The position numbers and the translations under genes are program-made. From assembly GCA_002794735.1 (NCBI GenBank), contig NBAZ01000047.1, positions 1 to 64,000 of the forward strand: a stretch of 64,000 bases of DNA, in the 5' to 3' direction. Of this stretch, positions 60,149-64,000 are shown in pieces. The notes beneath the pieces are model-generated. The model was not told the DNA's origin. It saw only the letters and a list, made by a program, of their open reading frames with translations, and ran no database searches. Each line of letters opens with the position of its first letter. Within the stretch, counting starts at the first letter, position 1. Origin of the DNA: Pyrrhoderma lamaoense. Lineage: Eukaryota; Basidiomycota; Agaricomycetes; Hymenochaetales; Hymenochaetaceae.

Positions 60149-63100
60149 ATGACATCGTATTACACACTTCGAGGTAAGTCATGAGTGCTCAAGATAATCT
60201 TTCTTTAGTTGATTATCCCTTCACTAGTATCACGATCGGACGTAACTGTTCCCGAAAAATTAAAAGCACCAGACCTATACGTTAAGATCTCGTTCGGAGA
60301 TGAGAGTTGTAGAACCAGCTCTGTAAATAGATTACCGCCCGAGTGGAATGAGACTTTCCCAATGTACGCTACCCGTCCATCTGTTCATCTCAATTTTTGA
60401 AGCTAAAGGTGACATTTTGTAACAAGTGCATGTACATGCTCGGACAATGAGAATAGGTTCACAATCAAGCTGATGAAGGAGGGTTTGATTGATACTAGTA
60501 TTGGCAGTGTGGAGTGTTCATTGGAAGAAATACTAAGGGAGGACGGTGAAGGTAAGAGCAAATTAGTATTTCCTCTCACAAACATCAACTGAAGCAAAAT
60601 AGATGTTCGCATCCCCCTACAATCAAAGTCAGGATCATATGCTATGTTCCTATGTCTTAAACCATCGGACAAAATGAAGAACGCGGAGATGACACTTATA
60701 AATCTTGCTCACGCCCTCCTCGACATCCATCCTTCTAGCCATGGTAATTTTGTGGAGAACGTCAATGCAATTTTCGATACGGCCAAGTGCGTAGCTGAAA
60801 GCAAGGCATGCCGGTCGTTAGTAGAAGTAGGTTATACTATAACTGCTTTCGTTGAGTTTGGTGACAGTATAGCAGAAGTGAGTATTTTCAAGTTATTTAC
60901 TGACTATAATCTAACGTTGTTTGGACCATGCGCAGGCAAGCCTATACCTGAAGTTAGTATGGTGCATAACGACGGCGTTCATAAAAGTAAGTCCTTTAGT
61001 GGGACGTAACAAAATGAGAAACTTATTTCTTGCAGATCATCGCTGAACAACCCAGAACTGACAAGCGAGTTAAGGATCTTGTGAAGAACCTGATGAATTT
61101 GTTCCTGATAATCAAGGAAACTTCCATTTTCGCAAACCCATCTGGATCCTTGCTTTCGATTTTGACCGAGCTCTTCGAATTCATTACACAATGCAGCACC
61201 CTTCTTCAAGACTATGCGCGGAGGAATTTTGTAGGTGAGTTAGGTACGAGTGTGACATGGCTCGTAGGTTGATTGGATGATTTTTCTAGTACGCGCTCTT
61301 TTGCAGAACAAGAAAGCCGCAATAGAAGACTTGGAGGGTACACTAACAAGTTTGAAGACTGATATGATATCGGCCTTTGAGAGGCAGGGTATCATTGAGG
61401 CACAAATTAGGGCACTTAAAATGGGTAAGCTTGGAACTTGAGGACCTGATGTCTAGATGTTTATCTAGTTACTTACTTCAGAGTTGGAAAAGAAGCTGCA
61501 ACCAAAGCATGAGAGTGGACGTGATCGTCAAAGATGTCTAGAAGGAACACGCATAGAGCTATTAAAAGAAGTAGAGGAGTGGGTACAAGATACAGATGTA
61601 CCTAATGTTTTCTTCATTCTTGGACGTGCTGGAACAGGCAAGAGTACGATCGCTACGACGATTGCAGAAGTTTTTCAAAGGAAGGGTCAACTTGGCTCAC
61701 ATCTATACTTTCTGAGGGACAAAAGCGACCCGGAGTTTATCCTTCGTACTATTGCATTCGACTTAGCCAACCGAGGCCAAGCAACTGCCGAAGCCATCAA
61801 GGCTCAGCTTGATGCAAATGATATAACCTCTGTTACACCAGAAAGGGCCTTCGAGATCTTGCTACTCGACCCGCTTCATGCGATAACAGAGGAAGGGAAG
61901 AAAGAGGACACCATTCTCATAGTCCTCGATGCTCTGGACGAGTGTGGAAACAGAGAGACACGGAAGCCATATATCAGACTGATAAAGGAGAAACTTCGGA
62001 CGCTACCCCCCAACTACCGCTTTCTTATCACTAGTCGACCAGAGGAGGATATTGTTTCAGAATCGGAGCTCGAACAACTGATGGCACGCCACATACATTT
62101 GGATCACGAGTCAAACAATGCCAAGGAGGACGTCCTAAAGTACATCCAAAGTAAATTTGGGGACTTAAAAGCAAAGGGTAGAATAATAGTAGATCCTAGC
62201 TGGCCATGGGACGAAAGTATGAAGGCCTTGGGCGATGCCGCAGGTGGGCTGTTTATATGGGCGGCAACAGCTGTGCGACTCATTGAAAGCAAAAAACAAA
62301 ATAAGGCTGGTGAACTGAAGCGACTGGTGAACCGAAAATCGTTATCGCTCGACCATTTGTACGCGACTGCACTTGAAAATTCTCTTGATTGGGATGATGG
62401 GACGAGAAGAGACTTCCCGAGAGTGTTTTCTCTGGTCCTGTTTGGCAAGGAGCAGCTGACAACAGCGTCTATAGATACAATGATGGATCTCGATGATGGA
62501 ACGACACAAAGCAATCTCGAATGTCTTCGCTCATTAGTCGCGTTTGGGCCTGACGAGCCAGTTCGCTTATACCATATTTCACTATACGACTACTTGATTT
62601 CGGGAGAAGCGTGTGGAAAGGCATGGTTCATTGATGAGGAAAGAGAGAAGGCACGCATTTCTCTGCGGTGTTTCGAGCTGATGGAGGGACTTCGATTCAA
62701 CATCTGTGGGCTGCAGACATCGTACAAGCTGAATAAAGACGTGGATAATCTTGAGGATCGTGTAAAAGAGAATATATCTACCTCGCTATTATACGCCTGT
62801 CGCCATTGGGCTACCCATCTGCGAGAGGCCCCATACTCGGAGGATCTATGCAAACAACTCGAATCTTTCGCGAAAAATCGGTTACTATATTGGGTCGAGG
62901 TCCTCAGCCTCACAGGCTCGTTATACGATTACCTTCTGCAATCCCTTGAGAACGCCATCACCTGGATAAGAGTAAGTGATTCTTGATTAAACCACTATTT
63001 AAACTGATATCTATATAGAACAAGCACGCACAACTATCTGCATTTCTCCAGGATGCCCATGATCAACTCCTAAGATTCATCGAACCTATATCACAAAGTA

Positions 63101-64000
63101 GTCCTCATTTGTATATGTCATTCTACCCTTTGATGAAGGAGGACTCCATCGTCGCTGAGCACTTCGCTAAGCAAGCGCAATCACTGACACGGGTCGAGTA
63201 TGTCGGAAACAAGCCCAGAATGGCATGTACTAGGCAAATATATGTTGGCAGTGCGATCTATTCTATCTCATACTCGCCGGATGGTAAACGAATTGCATCG
63301 GGATCGAGCGAAGGTGTTGTTGAGATATGGGATGCGGTGAGTGGCAGACGACTCCTAGGCCCACTTCAGGGACATTCAAAAGGAGTCACGAGTGTTGCGT
63401 ACTCTGGAGATGGGAGATATATTGCGTCAGGGTCTTGGGATAAGACAGTGCGGGTATGGAATGCGGTCACTGGTGAGAGTGCTTATTATGGTCCACTTAC
63501 TGGCCATTCAGACAGGATTACTTCTGTCGCATTTTCTGTAGACGGGAGATATATAGCATCGAGTTCTGATGATATGACTGTTAGGCTGTGGGATGCTGAG
63601 AGTGGTGCACCAGCCGGAGATCCGTTGGGAGGGCACTCAAGTGAGGTGGAATGTGTTATGTTCTCAGTCGACGGGTGCTACCTCGCGTCAGGGTCAAAGG
63701 ATGGGACTATCATTTCATGGGACGTACAAAGCAGAGAGATGATCTCCAACCCATTCAAAGGCCACTCAAGAAAAGTCACCTCCCTGTCATTTTCTCCAGA
63801 CAGCGAGCGAATTGTCTCAGGGTCATGGATGTGACTATACGTTTATGGGAGGTGTCGAGGGGCAATGTATTGCGTACATTATCTGGAGACGGTATGAGCG
63901 GCGTGTACTCGGTTGCGTTCTCTAGTGACGGCAAACATATTTTGTCGGGATCAATGGATACAATAGTAAGACTGTGGAATGCAGAAGACAGCGATGCTCC
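60149..64000 (+). pseudogene. Gene M: NLR-like gene, 3' partial, 1-nt loss in WD blade 5
   Basis: Exons 60149-60173, 60228-60363, 60427-60551, 60603-60877, 60936-60986, 61036-61234, 61290-61424, 61482-62971 and 63019 to the window end. C2 (DLYVKISFGDESCRTSS), helical region and NACHT (GRAGTGKST, LIVLDALDECG, RFLITSRPE) are open and nearly identical to gene E. In WD40 blade 5 'tcatggatgtgac' replaces the usual 'tcatgggatgagac', giving a stop at 63832-63834; the homologous frame resumes at once (DVTIRLWEVSRG) and stays open to 64000. If real, the product would have only about four WD40 repeats. The rest of the gene is outside the window. Confidence 0.85.

Noticed and set aside
1..64000. CRISPR array, bacterial operon or phage content
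   Set aside because: Introns in every gene and fungal NLR architecture rule out a prokaryotic reading; the repeats present are gene paralogues, WD40 blades and transposons.
1..64000. tRNA or rRNA genes
   Set aside because: No cloverleaf-type or rRNA-like sequence was recognised on reading; a covariance-model search was not possible here.

Overview
This window is fungal nuclear DNA. Genes are split by short (about 47-79 nt) GT-AG introns, and the proteins are NACHT-WD40 STAND NTPases, i.e. fungal NLR-like receptors related to the HET-E/HET-D/HET-R incompatibility proteins of Podospora. The gene style and the conserved C-terminal 'GWLTG...WIPPDLR' motif suggest an Agaricomycete, perhaps a Rhizoctonia/Ceratobasidium relative. 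That placement is inference from recognition only; no search was run.

Nearly everything here is one tandem, same-strand array of a single gene family. The full-length plan has nine exons: a 25-nt first exon (MSKFYxLR/MTSYYTLR); two exons plus the start of a fourth giving a C2-like domain; exons 4-7 giving a helical region; a ~1.49 kb exon 8 with the NACHT NTPase (P-loop GxAGTGKST, Walker B VLDALDECG, RFLITSRPE) and its helical C-terminal part; and a ~2.2 kb exon 9 with 14 WD40 repeats (two 7-blade propellers) and a conserved tail. Gene products are about 1,547-1,559 residues.

Layout. Gene A (5' cut by the window, to 4350), then pseudogene B (4961-6819). Gene C (8252-13337), gene D (16075-21149) and gene E (24611-29716) are intact. 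Gene F (33650-38793) has a 2-nt loss in its C2 exon. Pseudogene G spans 39405-40273 and pseudogene H 41970-42735. Gene I (43437-48512) has a 2-nt loss in exon 8. Pseudogene J spans 50366-51150. Gene K (51831-56966) has two 1-nt losses in C runs. Pseudogene L (57590-58355) and relic N (59236-59540) follow. Gene M (60149 to window end) has a 1-nt loss in WD blade 5.

The spacers are not empty. They hold relics of earlier family members (decayed 5' ends at about 15.4, 24.0 and 32.5 kb; a patchwork relic at 23.4 kb; an inverted WD40 fragment at 7.0 kb), a dead SAM methyltransferase (30.5-31.5 kb), four copies of an LTR-like repeat, and two kinds of TA-flanked miniature transposon whose empty sites can be read in paralogous spacers. 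A conserved block lies about 105-140 bp upstream of the start codon of D, E, F, I, K and M and looks like a family promoter; decayed copies precede the relics.

Biologically the window looks like a birth-and-death receptor factory. Segments of gene plus spacer plus pseudogene have been duplicated, NACHT and WD40 halves have been recombined between paralogues, and WD40 blades keep their position while a few surface positions per blade change quickly. That is the pattern expected for a rapidly diversifying self/non-self recognition repertoire.
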